NCBI GenBank assembly: GCA_944385265.1
Contig: CALWWO010000078.1
Coordinates: 1 to 9,078, forward strand
Length of the DNA stretch: 9,078 bases
Source of the DNA: an uncultured Oscillospiraceae bacterium
Lineage (GTDB): Bacteria; Bacillota_A; Clostridia; Oscillospirales; Oscillospiraceae
Direction: 5' to 3'
Part shown: positions 1 through 5,528 of the stretch, piece after piece
Numbering within the stretch: position 1 is the first letter of the stretch
How the letters are laid out: every line of letters begins with the position of its first letter
Position numbers and translations under genes: made by a program
Notes under the pieces: generated by a model
The model's database searches: none
What the model saw: the letters and a program-made list of their open reading frames with translations, nothing else
Told to the model about the DNA's origin: nothing

Positions 1-104
1 CCGATAATAGGGAAAGCGGAAGGGATAGCCGTGAGTTTGGCGCGATCAAATTTGAAGAAATCGCAGGAAAGCTTATTACCGGATTGCGGTACAGGAATTT
101 TTAA
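1..104 (+). CDS. Type I signal peptidase, C-terminal end (SipA-like, partial)
   Basis: This is the 3' end of a gene that begins upstream of the window. Reading frame 3 gives 33 residues ending at a TAA stop at 102-104. The first residues, DNRESGRDSREFG, match box E of type I (S26) signal peptidases, whose usual form is GDNRxxSxDSRxxG, followed by the family's typical short tail (IxxEEIAGKLI). Such enzymes are membrane-anchored and remove signal peptides outside the membrane. In streptococcal FCT pilus loci a signal peptidase homologue, SipA, sits directly before the major pilin and is needed for pilus assembly, which is the arrangement here. Two box E positions look atypical. The codon before DNR ends in CC, so it cannot be glycine, and the serine equivalent to E. 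coli LepB Ser278 is glycine. The catalytic Ser/Lys lie outside the window, so activity cannot be judged. A competing open frame (frame 1, to 168) has no recognisable motif. Confidence 0.8.
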   Translation, partial: DNRESGRDSREFGAIKFEEIAGKLITGLRYRNF

Positions 105-156
105 TCCGCAATATGCAGCATATACCATAGAAACTGGAAAGGAAATTTATTTCGAG

Positions 157-165
157 AAGGGAGGT
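157..165 (+). promoter_or_regulatory. Ribosome binding site of the major pilin
   Basis: AAGGGAGGT lies 7 bases before the GTG at 173. It is a near-perfect Shine-Dalgarno sequence and is what fixes the GTG as the start of the pilin gene. It falls in the 68-base gap after the signal peptidase stop. Confidence 0.8.
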
Positions 166-172
166 TAACTCT

Positions 173-1249
173 GTGAAGTTAACGAAAAAATTTTTAACTG
201 CTCTTTTGGCGGCAATGCTGCTGATAAACCTTACAGCGGCAGCTTTGGCAACGAATGGAAATGAATCGGCGGTACTTGAAAACACAAGGATAACAAAAAT
301 TTGGAATTCCACTTCACGGGAGCAATTAAACGACACCGAGGTTTTTGAATTTGTACTTACCTATACCGGAGTCGATAAGCTGGAGAGCAACGATACGGGA
401 GAACCGTCAAAACAGGAACAAAAAATAGATATTACGGCAAATTGGAAGACGAACGCGCAGGAGATGAGCGACGGGACATATTCATCCTCCGCAACAGCTA
501 CATATGCAGAGCTGTTCAAAGATATTACTTTTTCCGCTCCGGGGATATACTCTTTCCAGCTTAAGGAAACAGACAAAGGTAATCCAAGTATCGAGTATTC
601 AAGTACGGTGTACACGATCAAAGTCTATGTGGGACGGGCTGTTGACGGCGCGACAAATCATCCGACTGAGAATACGGAGATCTTCTTTGTGGAAACGCTG
701 GCGGATGGAGAAAAAACCGCGGCTGATTTCACCGGGACTGTAAAGCCGACAGGCTCGCTTTCGGTTACGGCTTTTGTAACAGGTAACGCAGCAAACATAA
801 ATGATGAGTTTAAATTTGCTATAGTATTGCAGAGAATTGACGGTTCGTACACCGCTGATACAAAAGAGAACGGCACGCTGGTGCAGGAAAGCGGGAATAT
901 TACGGCGGTAACTGCTTCCGAAGGGAAGACAACTATTCAGATTACGCTACGGCACGGGCAGACATATGAGATATATAATCTTCCAGCTGAAGCTGAGTAT
1001 TTGGTAACCGAGGTAAATACCCAAAATTATACGACCTCCGTCACAATCAATGACGGACCAGTGAATAGCGGCAACACGACAGGGCTAATGGCAATAAACA
1101 CCGGAGCGGATGTTATTTTTACAAATAATAAGGAGATCGCGTCGCCGACAGGCGTTTTCACAGATGCAGCGCCGTTTGTAATTATGCTTGCCACTGCCAT
1201 TTTTGGTCTGATTACAATATTTGCCATGCGCCGCCGTAGAGACCATTAG
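173..1249 (+). CDS. Spy0128/FctA-like major pilin subunit with SPTG sorting signal
   Basis: This 358-residue protein (GTG start) is a surface pilin that should be polymerised covalently by the sortase encoded next. Layout: signal peptide 1-26 (probable cut after ALA), a first Ig-like pilin domain about 35-188, a second domain about 194-320, sorting motif SPTG at 324-327, a hydrophobic anchor about 333-350 and a basic tail (RRRR). The architecture and length are those of Streptococcus pyogenes Spy0128, whose motif is VPTGV in the same context. By comparison with that protein from memory, Lys181 lies where Spy0128 has its polymer-linking Lys161, seven residues before the domain's last strand. 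The isopeptide-forming residues look incomplete. Domain 1 keeps Lys42 and Glu132 but has Gly188 instead of Asn. Domain 2 keeps Glu280 and Asn318 but has Ala200 instead of Lys. The gene sits between a signal peptidase and a sortase, probably in one operon with them. Family assignment is firm; the residue equivalences rest on a hand alignment. Confidence 0.92.
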   Translation: MKLTKKFLTALLAAMLLINLTAAALATNGNESAVLENTRITKIWNSTSREQLNDTEVFEFVLTYTGVDKLESNDTGEPSKQEQKIDITANWKTNAQEMSDGTYSSSATATYAELFKDITFSAPGIYSFQLKETDKGNPSIEYSSTVYTIKVYVGRAVDGATNHPTENTEIFFVETLADGEKTAADFTGTVKPTGSLSVTAFVTGNAANINDEFKFAIVLQRIDGSYTADTKENGTLVQESGNITAVTASEGKTTIQITLRHGQTYEIYNLPAEAEYLVTEVNTQNYTTSVTINDGPVNSGNTTGLMAINTGADVIFTNNKEIASPTGVFTDAAPFVIMLATAIFGLITIFAMRRRRDH

Positions 1250-1273
1250 AGAATATACATTTTCAGTTTCAAC

Positions 1274-1284
1274 GGAGAAAGGGG
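1274..1284 (+). promoter_or_regulatory. Ribosome binding site deciding the sortase start
   Basis: GGAGAAAGGGG ends 5 bases before the ATG at 1290. It supports that ATG over the in-frame ATG at 1221, which would overlap the pilin gene by 29 bases and has no comparable ribosome binding site. Confidence 0.7.
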
Positions 1285-1289
1285 CGTCA

Positions 1290-2066
1290 ATGGAACGAAC
1301 AGTGGGATATCATCTGGCAAAATGCCTTAACAGATTTATAAACTGCGTTATGTTTTTGCTTCTACTCTGTATGCTGTGTTATTCTGCCTATGTGCTTTTA
1401 AACACCTGGGAGCTTGTAAACGCTCCGCAGGAGGTCCAGCGGCAGCTTGTTGAATACAAACCGTCAGATACGGGAGATTTGCGTACGAGCTTTATGCAGC
1501 TTTCAGCCATCAACCCTGATGTTTGCGCATGGATAACGATAGACGGTACGGGGATCGATTTCCCTGTTTTGCAAGGTGAAACAAATTTTGATTACTTGAC
1601 CACGGATGTTTACGGAGAGTACGCCGCATCCGGGAGCATATTTCTCGATTACAATAACGACAGAGACTTTAAAGACTGTTATTCGATACTCATGGGGCAT
1701 CATATGCAAGGCGGCGCAATGTTTGGCGACGTGGCGCTGTTTACCGAGGAACGGTTTTTCCGCGAAAATACCGCAGGAGTTTTGTATTTGCCGGACCGTG
1801 AACTGGCACTTGAAACTACAGCTATTATTTTGGCAGACGCATATGATGCTGTCATATACAATGTCGAACTCTATGATACGGAGCAGAAGGAGAGGCTTAT
1901 TTCACAAATAAATTCCCTCGCTCTATATACTCGTGGACTCCCACTGAGTTTGGAAGATAAGCTGATAGCGCTTTCAACTTGTTCGGCTGATTATACTAAT
2001 GCGCGTATCCTGCTAATCTGCCGCGTGACGGATGAAATACTTACAGATGAAGGAGACGGGGGCTAA
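1290..2066 (+). CDS. Class B sortase (pilus polymerase, Spy0129/SrtC-like)
   Basis: This 258-residue membrane-anchored cysteine transpeptidase should cleave the pilin at its sorting motif and join the new C-terminus to a lysine of the next subunit. A short basic N-terminus is followed by one transmembrane segment (about 17-37), and the catalytic domain lies outside. The sortase triad is visible: His137 in MGHHM, Cys231 in LSTCS and Arg239 in NARILL. The GHHMQGGAMFGD block and the long stretch between His and Cys are typical of the class B family. Order and family match Spy0129 of the streptococcal FCT locus, which handles a QVPTG-type motif. The likely main substrate is therefore the upstream SPTG pilin. 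The gene starts 40 bases after the pilin stop, and its end carries the ribosome binding site of the next gene, so the genes are probably co-transcribed. Confidence 0.92.
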   Translation: MERTVGYHLAKCLNRFINCVMFLLLLCMLCYSAYVLLNTWELVNAPQEVQRQLVEYKPSDTGDLRTSFMQLSAINPDVCAWITIDGTGIDFPVLQGETNFDYLTTDVYGEYAASGSIFLDYNNDRDFKDCYSILMGHHMQGGAMFGDVALFTEERFFRENTAGVLYLPDRELALETTAIILADAYDAVIYNVELYDTEQKERLISQINSLALYTRGLPLSLEDKLIALSTCSADYTNARILLICRVTDEILTDEGDGG

Positions 2067-2071
2067 AACGT

Positions 2072-2650
2072 ATGATACGAAAATATATTTTAAAAGCTTC
2101 CGCCGTGTCCGCCGTGTTTTTGTTAGCCTTATTTTTAATTACTTTTTATGCCAGCGCTGAGGAAGCGCCGGTTGGTATATGGGCGGAAATAAAGCTGGAA
2201 AATAGGCTTTTCGGTATATCCGACACAGATGAGAGATTCGAGTTTGCCCTGACGGCGCTGGATAATGGGAGCCCAGTACCGGAGGAGGCGGAAGCAAGCG
2301 TCGTCGGCGCCGGTACGGCTTCATTTAATATTTACTGCGATAAACCCGGCGTATATAAATACACGCTCAAACAGTTAGCGGGGGAAAATATTCAGTGGGA
2401 GTACGATGAAAGACAGTATACGGTGGAGGTGTTTGCTGTTTACGATAAAACCGGCGCTGCCCTTCAAACCGAAATCATATATACCGGTGACGAGGGATAT
2501 AAAACGGAGCCTGTGTTCGAAAATATCTATATAGCGCATACACCTGTGCCGGAAACAGGCGACGCGGGAGCTACCGCTTTTTGGATAATCCTTTTATGCT
2601 TCTCGGTAATAAGTGGAGCAAGTACGATTGCGTTTATTAAAAATCGATAA
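2072..2650 (+). CDS. Small FctA-domain minor/anchor pilin with VPETG sorting signal
   Basis: This 192-residue surface protein starts 5 bases after the sortase stop; AGGAGA at 2051-2056 and a G-run at 2058-2062 lie inside the end of the sortase gene. Layout: signal peptide 1-29 (cut after ASA), a single Spy0128-type pilin domain about 33-153 (GAGTASF, KPGVYKYTLK, YTVEVF and VFENIY blocks), VPETG at 159-163, an anchor helix about 168-187 and a short basic end (KNR). Its place after the sortase is that of fctB in streptococcal FCT loci, where the product is the basal subunit that anchors the pilus to the wall, so a basal or accessory role is inferred. The domain keeps Asn151, but Asn44 stands where the family has the bond-forming Lys, and Gln101 where it has the catalytic Glu, so it probably forms no internal isopeptide bond. 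Its motif is closer to LPxTG than that of the major pilin, which may mean a different sortase anchors it. Confidence 0.85.
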   Translation: MIRKYILKASAVSAVFLLALFLITFYASAEEAPVGIWAEIKLENRLFGISDTDERFEFALTALDNGSPVPEEAEASVVGAGTASFNIYCDKPGVYKYTLKQLAGENIQWEYDERQYTVEVFAVYDKTGAALQTEIIYTGDEGYKTEPVFENIYIAHTPVPETGDAGATAFWIILLCFSVISGASTIAFIKNR

Positions 2651-2657
2651 AAATAAA

Positions 2658-2690
2658 AAGCCACAGTCAAATTTCCTTGGACTGTGGCTT
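2658..2690 (-). terminator. Stem-loop terminator between convergent genes
   Basis: Perfect 11-base inverted repeat AAGCCACAGTC / GACTGTGGCTT with an 11-base loop, in the 48-base gap between the converging minor pilin and LysR genes. Read on the minus strand it is followed by CTTTTTATTTTT, a good U-tract, so it is an intrinsic terminator for the LysR gene. On the + strand the downstream side is not T-rich, so it would end the pilus operon less efficiently. Confidence 0.85.
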
Positions 2691-2698
2691 CTTGCTGC

Positions 2699-3607
2699 TC
2701 AATTTTCAAGATATTTTGATAAATAGTCAACGACTTTGTATACAAGTTCTTTTTGAGAGATAGAGTCGCGGTATACAAATTTATTATAAAATGCGACGCG
2801 TGGAGTGAAGTGCAGACGTTTTACAAGAGACGGATCATCGACTTTGAATGCGTGCGACTTGTCAGAGCTGTCATAATCTATATAGGCGAGTTTCCCTGCT
2901 GAAAAAAGATCATTGTACATATCCCAAAGAGGATTTGTGAAGCTGCTTATTATCAGATTGCTGTAAGACAGCCCTGTTTTTTCAAACAGATTATCGCGAA
3001 ATAAATTAAGGTTGCGCGAAGGCGCAATAACAAGAATTGACTCCATATCCACTCCATTAAGAGAGCTTTTTTCATATAGCGGATGGTTTTTATGTACGCA
3101 TAGGAAATATTCGCATTTAAATGCCCGTATGCTCCTAAAGCCTTCAACGTCATCCAGGCAAACGGCAATATCCGCTTTACCGTTTTTAAGAGCATCTATA
3201 TTACTTTGAGGTAATCCAAAATTAAATTCAAAATTAGCTCCCGGATACTTGAAGTTAAAATCCTTACATAGCTTGATAATTTCATCATTTTTATAGTCGC
3301 TTGGGAAAGTAGGGAGCGCGATCTTTATATTTTGCTGTTTGAAAAGCTCAAAATATTTGGCGCTGTTTTCCATTTCGTGAGCATAGTGAGCTATTTGAGA
3401 GGCAAATTGATCTCTAAAAAACACACCGAATTCAGTTAATTCAAAACCGTTTTTGCTTTTTTGTAAAAGCTTTAATTTCGTAATTTCTTCTAAACGATTT
3501 ATTGAAAGCCGTACCCCCTGGTAAGTCATAAATCTTTCCGCTGCCGTCCGCGAAATACTGCCCGTTTGGGCGACTGAAAGGAAAACGTCTATATCTTGAG
3601 TCAACAT
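2699..3607 (-). CDS. LysR-type transcriptional regulator
   Basis: This 302-residue DNA-binding regulator has an N-terminal winged helix-turn-helix (about 4-62) and, after a linker helix (about 63-90), a two-lobed effector domain (about 94-295, starting IKIALPTF). The recognition part reads TGSISRTAAERF...VRLSINRLEE, and the wing ends KNGFELTEFG, which matches the family pattern of an xxLTxAG-like strand. The start is placed at 3607 because AGGAGGTG lies five bases before it on the minus strand; an ATG 11 codons upstream has no such site. The gene is divergent from the substrate-binding protein gene, the classical arrangement for a LysR regulator and its target, and has its own promoter. The ligand is unknown. 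It is more likely tied to the uptake/hydrolase cluster than to the pilus operon it converges on. Confidence 0.93.
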   Translation of the reverse strand: MLTQDIDVFLSVAQTGSISRTAAERFMTYQGVRLSINRLEEITKLKLLQKSKNGFELTEFGVFFRDQFASQIAHYAHEMENSAKYFELFKQQNIKIALPTFPSDYKNDEIIKLCKDFNFKYPGANFEFNFGLPQSNIDALKNGKADIAVCLDDVEGFRSIRAFKCEYFLCVHKNHPLYEKSSLNGVDMESILVIAPSRNLNLFRDNLFEKTGLSYSNLIISSFTNPLWDMYNDLFSAGKLAYIDYDSSDKSHAFKVDDPSLVKRLHFTPRVAFYNKFVYRDSISQKELVYKVVDYLSKYLEN

Positions 3608-3612
3608 AAAAA

Positions 3613-3620
3613 CACCTCCT
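3613..3620 (-). promoter_or_regulatory. Ribosome binding site of the LysR gene
   Basis: CACCTCCT on the + strand reads AGGAGGTG on the minus strand, 5 bases before the ATG at 3607-3605. It decides the start in favour of the shorter protein. Confidence 0.8.
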
Positions 3621-3638
3621 GAGCAGAAGACATGCTTC

Positions 3639-3652
3639 AAATAGTACTATTT
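3639..3652. repeat. Perfect 14-base palindrome at the LysR transcription start
   Basis: AAATAGTACTATTT is its own reverse complement. It overlaps the position where the predicted minus-strand promoter would start transcription (about 3651), so it is a candidate operator for control of the LysR gene. The core ATAGTACTAT is less likely to arise by chance than the pure A/T palindromes nearby. Confidence 0.5.
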
Positions 3653-3657
3653 TACCA

Positions 3658-3687
3658 ATTATAACACAAAGGTAATTTAACTATCAA
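3658..3687 (-). promoter_or_regulatory. Sigma-A promoter of the LysR gene
   Basis: On the minus strand TTGATA (3687-3682) is followed after 18 bases by TATAAT (3663-3658). This is one mismatch from the -35 consensus and a perfect -10. Transcription would begin near 3651, leaving a leader of about 44 bases. Confidence 0.65.
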
Positions 3688-3690
3688 TTT

Positions 3691-3714
3691 AATGTTGAAC
3701 ATTTTATATAAAAT
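3691..3714. repeat. Two abutting palindromes, candidate LysR operator
   Basis: AATGTTGAACATT (3691-3703, 6-base arms around one G) overlaps ATTTTATATAAAAT (3701-3714, perfect 14-base palindrome). The pair sits about 53-76 bases before the predicted start of the lipoprotein transcript, where LysR-type proteins usually make their main contact, and just upstream of the divergent LysR promoter. A/T richness weakens the second palindrome as evidence. Confidence 0.45.
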
Positions 3715-3731
3715 AAATGTGCTATTAGCGG

Positions 3732-3760
3732 TAGAATGAGATCAAATTAAATAATATAAT
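3732..3760 (+). promoter_or_regulatory. Promoter of the substrate-binding protein gene
   Basis: A perfect -10 TATAAT (3755-3760) lies 17 bases after a weak -35-like TAGAAT (3732-3737). A poor -35 with a perfect -10 is common at promoters needing an activator, which fits the divergent LysR gene. A further palindrome, ATTAAATTTAAT (3764-3775), covers the predicted start. Confidence 0.5.
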
Positions 3761-3807
3761 GTGATTAAATTTAATGAGATACGAAGTAATTTGAAAGGAG
3801 AATTAAA

Positions 3808-5418
3808 ATGAAACATGTTTTTAAAAGGATTATTGCCATGCTGCTTGCTATTTCCATGTTAGCAACAATGGCAGCCTGCGGCGGAGAGACTTCCGCGGAT
3901 ACTTCCAGCTCTTCTGGAAGCGCTGAAAACAGCGGAACGGAAGGGGAGGTCGTAAGCTCGAAAGATACACTTATAATGGTGTCGCCGTACAGCGACCCGG
4001 GCACTTACAATTCTTTTTTGAATGCGACGTCACAGTCCTCGGTAGTGACTGAAAAAATTTTCAATAAAACGTTTGTCTGGGGCGACGGGGGAGCCGTGGA
4101 AATGCAGCTTGCCGAGAGCTATGAGTGGGAGAATGATACCGCATTGATAGTACGGCTGCGGGACGACGTATACTTTCATAACGGAGAGAAAATGACTGCG
4201 GACGACGTTATTTTCAGTAATGAGCTTGCACAGCAGGCACCAGCTAAAATACCGGACTGGAAGCCGTTTGACAGCATTGAGAAAATCGACGAAAATACCA
4301 TAAGATACAATGTAAAATATCAGGATATTGGAATTTTTAATGCATTTACAAGGTGCGATATCGTGCCGAAAGCTTATTACGAAGAAGTGGGCGAACAGCA
4401 ATTCGGATTGAATCCGATAGGCACAAATTACTATATGTGGGATTCATATACCTCAGGCGACAATGTAACGCTGAAAGCTTTTGACCAGTATTGGGGAGAG
4501 CACGGTACGATAGAAACGCTTATTGTACGCTTTATTTCCGAGACCTCACAGGCTTTAATAGAATTAGAGAGCAATAATGTCGATATGATATCTGCTGACG
4601 GTAGCACGCTTGATTTGATAGAGGGCAATGATAATATTGCCGTACTCAGGTATGATTCCATGTTAAACGAGTACTGCGGTTTTAATTTCAACAGTGAGAA
4701 AGTTCAGGACATACGCGTACGGCTTGCCGTAAACTACGGTATTGACAGGGATGCTATTATTTCAGGCGCGCGTGAAGGTCTTGCAAGTCCGTCGTACAGT
4801 CTTGTGTTGCCGGCTTTGTCAAATTTCTATGAGCCGTCATGTGAAGATATGGGGTATGATCCTGAGAAGGCAAAAGAATTAATGGCAGAAATGGGATATT
4901 CAACAGAAAATCCCCTGGAATTAAATCTTCTCACAGATACTTCAAACGCGAGGTCTTTAGAGGCGCAGCAAATCAAAAATATGCTGGATGAACTAGGCTT
5001 TTTGATCAACATCGTCACATACGAGTCGGCAACAGTCACAAGCATTCTGGCAGGCGGAGATCCAAATGACTACGACATGGTAATAAGGGCGCTTGGAATA
5101 GGCAGCGAGCCGCTGAATGCGCTTCAGGGAACTATGGGGCTTGACGCCACTGCCGCTAACAACAATCCGCTGTGGCTGCAGGAATCTTCGCACGAGAAAG
5201 TAAAGGAATACGATGAGCTGATTTCTCAGGCAAAGCAGACGATGGATGACGATGAGAGAGCTGAGCTTTTAAAAGAGCTTCAGCGTATAGAAAGGGAAAT
5301 CGTTATGGCAGTGTGGCTGTTAGGGCAGGAGAGCTGCTATGCGCTCAACTCAAAATTGCAGGGACTTTATTTTATAGGAACTTCGCTTTGCTTTGAAAAA
5401 GCTTATTTCATCGAATAG
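3808..5418 (+). CDS. Family 5 ABC substrate-binding lipoprotein (peptide-type)
   Basis: This 536-residue extracytoplasmic solute-binding protein is of the oligopeptide/dipeptide type (SBP_bac_5). The signal sequence ends in lipobox MAAC, with Cys24 lipidated and tethered to the membrane. A Ser/Gly/Glu-rich linker (about 25-50) precedes the mature fold. The family signature is seen at about 117-137, with LRDDVYFHNGEKMTADDV matching the usual LRxGVxFHDGxPxTAxDV. GAAAGGAG (3793-3800) lies 7 bases before the ATG. Length is normal. No permease or ATPase genes follow, so it must share membrane components encoded elsewhere or act as a sensor/receptor. Its position opposite a LysR regulator and upstream of two intracellular hydrolases and an MFS transporter suggests that it captures a substrate processed by those enzymes. 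Ligand unknown; related proteins bind peptides, nickel complexes, opines and sugars. Confidence 0.93.
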   Translation: MKHVFKRIIAMLLAISMLATMAACGGETSADTSSSSGSAENSGTEGEVVSSKDTLIMVSPYSDPGTYNSFLNATSQSSVVTEKIFNKTFVWGDGGAVEMQLAESYEWENDTALIVRLRDDVYFHNGEKMTADDVIFSNELAQQAPAKIPDWKPFDSIEKIDENTIRYNVKYQDIGIFNAFTRCDIVPKAYYEEVGEQQFGLNPIGTNYYMWDSYTSGDNVTLKAFDQYWGEHGTIETLIVRFISETSQALIELESNNVDMISADGSTLDLIEGNDNIAVLRYDSMLNEYCGFNFNSEKVQDIRVRLAVNYGIDRDAIISGAREGLASPSYSLVLPALSNFYEPSCEDMGYDPEKAKELMAEMGYSTENPLELNLLTDTSNARSLEAQQIKNMLDELGFLINIVTYESATVTSILAGGDPNDYDMVIRALGIGSEPLNALQGTMGLDATAANNNPLWLQESSHEKVKEYDELISQAKQTMDDDERAELLKELQRIEREIVMAVWLLGQESCYALNSKLQGLYFIGTSLCFEKAYFIE

Positions 5419-5421
5419 GAA

Positions 5422-5465
5422 ACGGCATGCCGTAACCAAGAGCACAGTTATATATATTGCTCTTG
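5422..5465 (+). other. Two short inverted repeats after the lipoprotein gene
   Basis: The perfect palindrome ACGGCATGCCGT (5422-5433) is followed by an 8-base inverted repeat CAAGAGCA / TGCTCTTG (5437-5444 and 5458-5465) with a 13-base loop. Neither is followed by a T-run, so neither is a standard intrinsic terminator. They begin 3 bases after the lipoprotein stop and the second runs into the -35 of the next promoter, so they may stabilise the transcript 3' end or act as a protein site. Confidence 0.5.
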
Positions 5466-5492
5466 AAATCATCGATAAGATTAGTATACAAT
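5463..5492 (+). promoter_or_regulatory. Promoter of the serine hydrolase gene
   Basis: TTGAAA (5463-5468) is followed by overlapping -10 candidates, TATACA (5485-5490, 16-base spacing) or TACAAT (5487-5492, 18-base spacing). Transcription would start near 5498, about 30 bases before the start codon. The hydrolase could thus be expressed apart from the lipoprotein. Confidence 0.5.
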
Positions 5493-5528
5493 ATTGTAAT
5501 ATAAAACAATATGTAAGGGAGCGATTTG

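Noticed and set aside
1..168. Open frame 1 running to a TAA at 166-168, directly before the pilin
   Set aside because: Frame 3 over the same bases carries the signal peptidase box E motif and stops at 104; the frame 1 product has no recognisable motif and would cover the pilin ribosome binding site.
1221..1289. Upstream ATG for the sortase, adding 23 residues
   Set aside because: It overlaps the pilin gene, lacks a ribosome binding site, and puts polar residues before the natural basic N-terminus and membrane helix that start at 1290.
3608..3640. Upstream ATG for the LysR regulator, adding 11 residues
   Set aside because: The AGGAGGTG site is placed for the ATG at 3607, and LysR proteins usually begin a few residues before the helix-turn-helix, as the shorter form does.
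5437..5465. Hairpin as an intrinsic terminator of the lipoprotein gene
   Set aside because: The 13-base loop is large, the stem is only 8 bases, and no T-run follows.
5526..5528. TTG start for the serine hydrolase
   Set aside because: The ATG one codon later has a better distance to AAGGGAG; the difference is a single residue.
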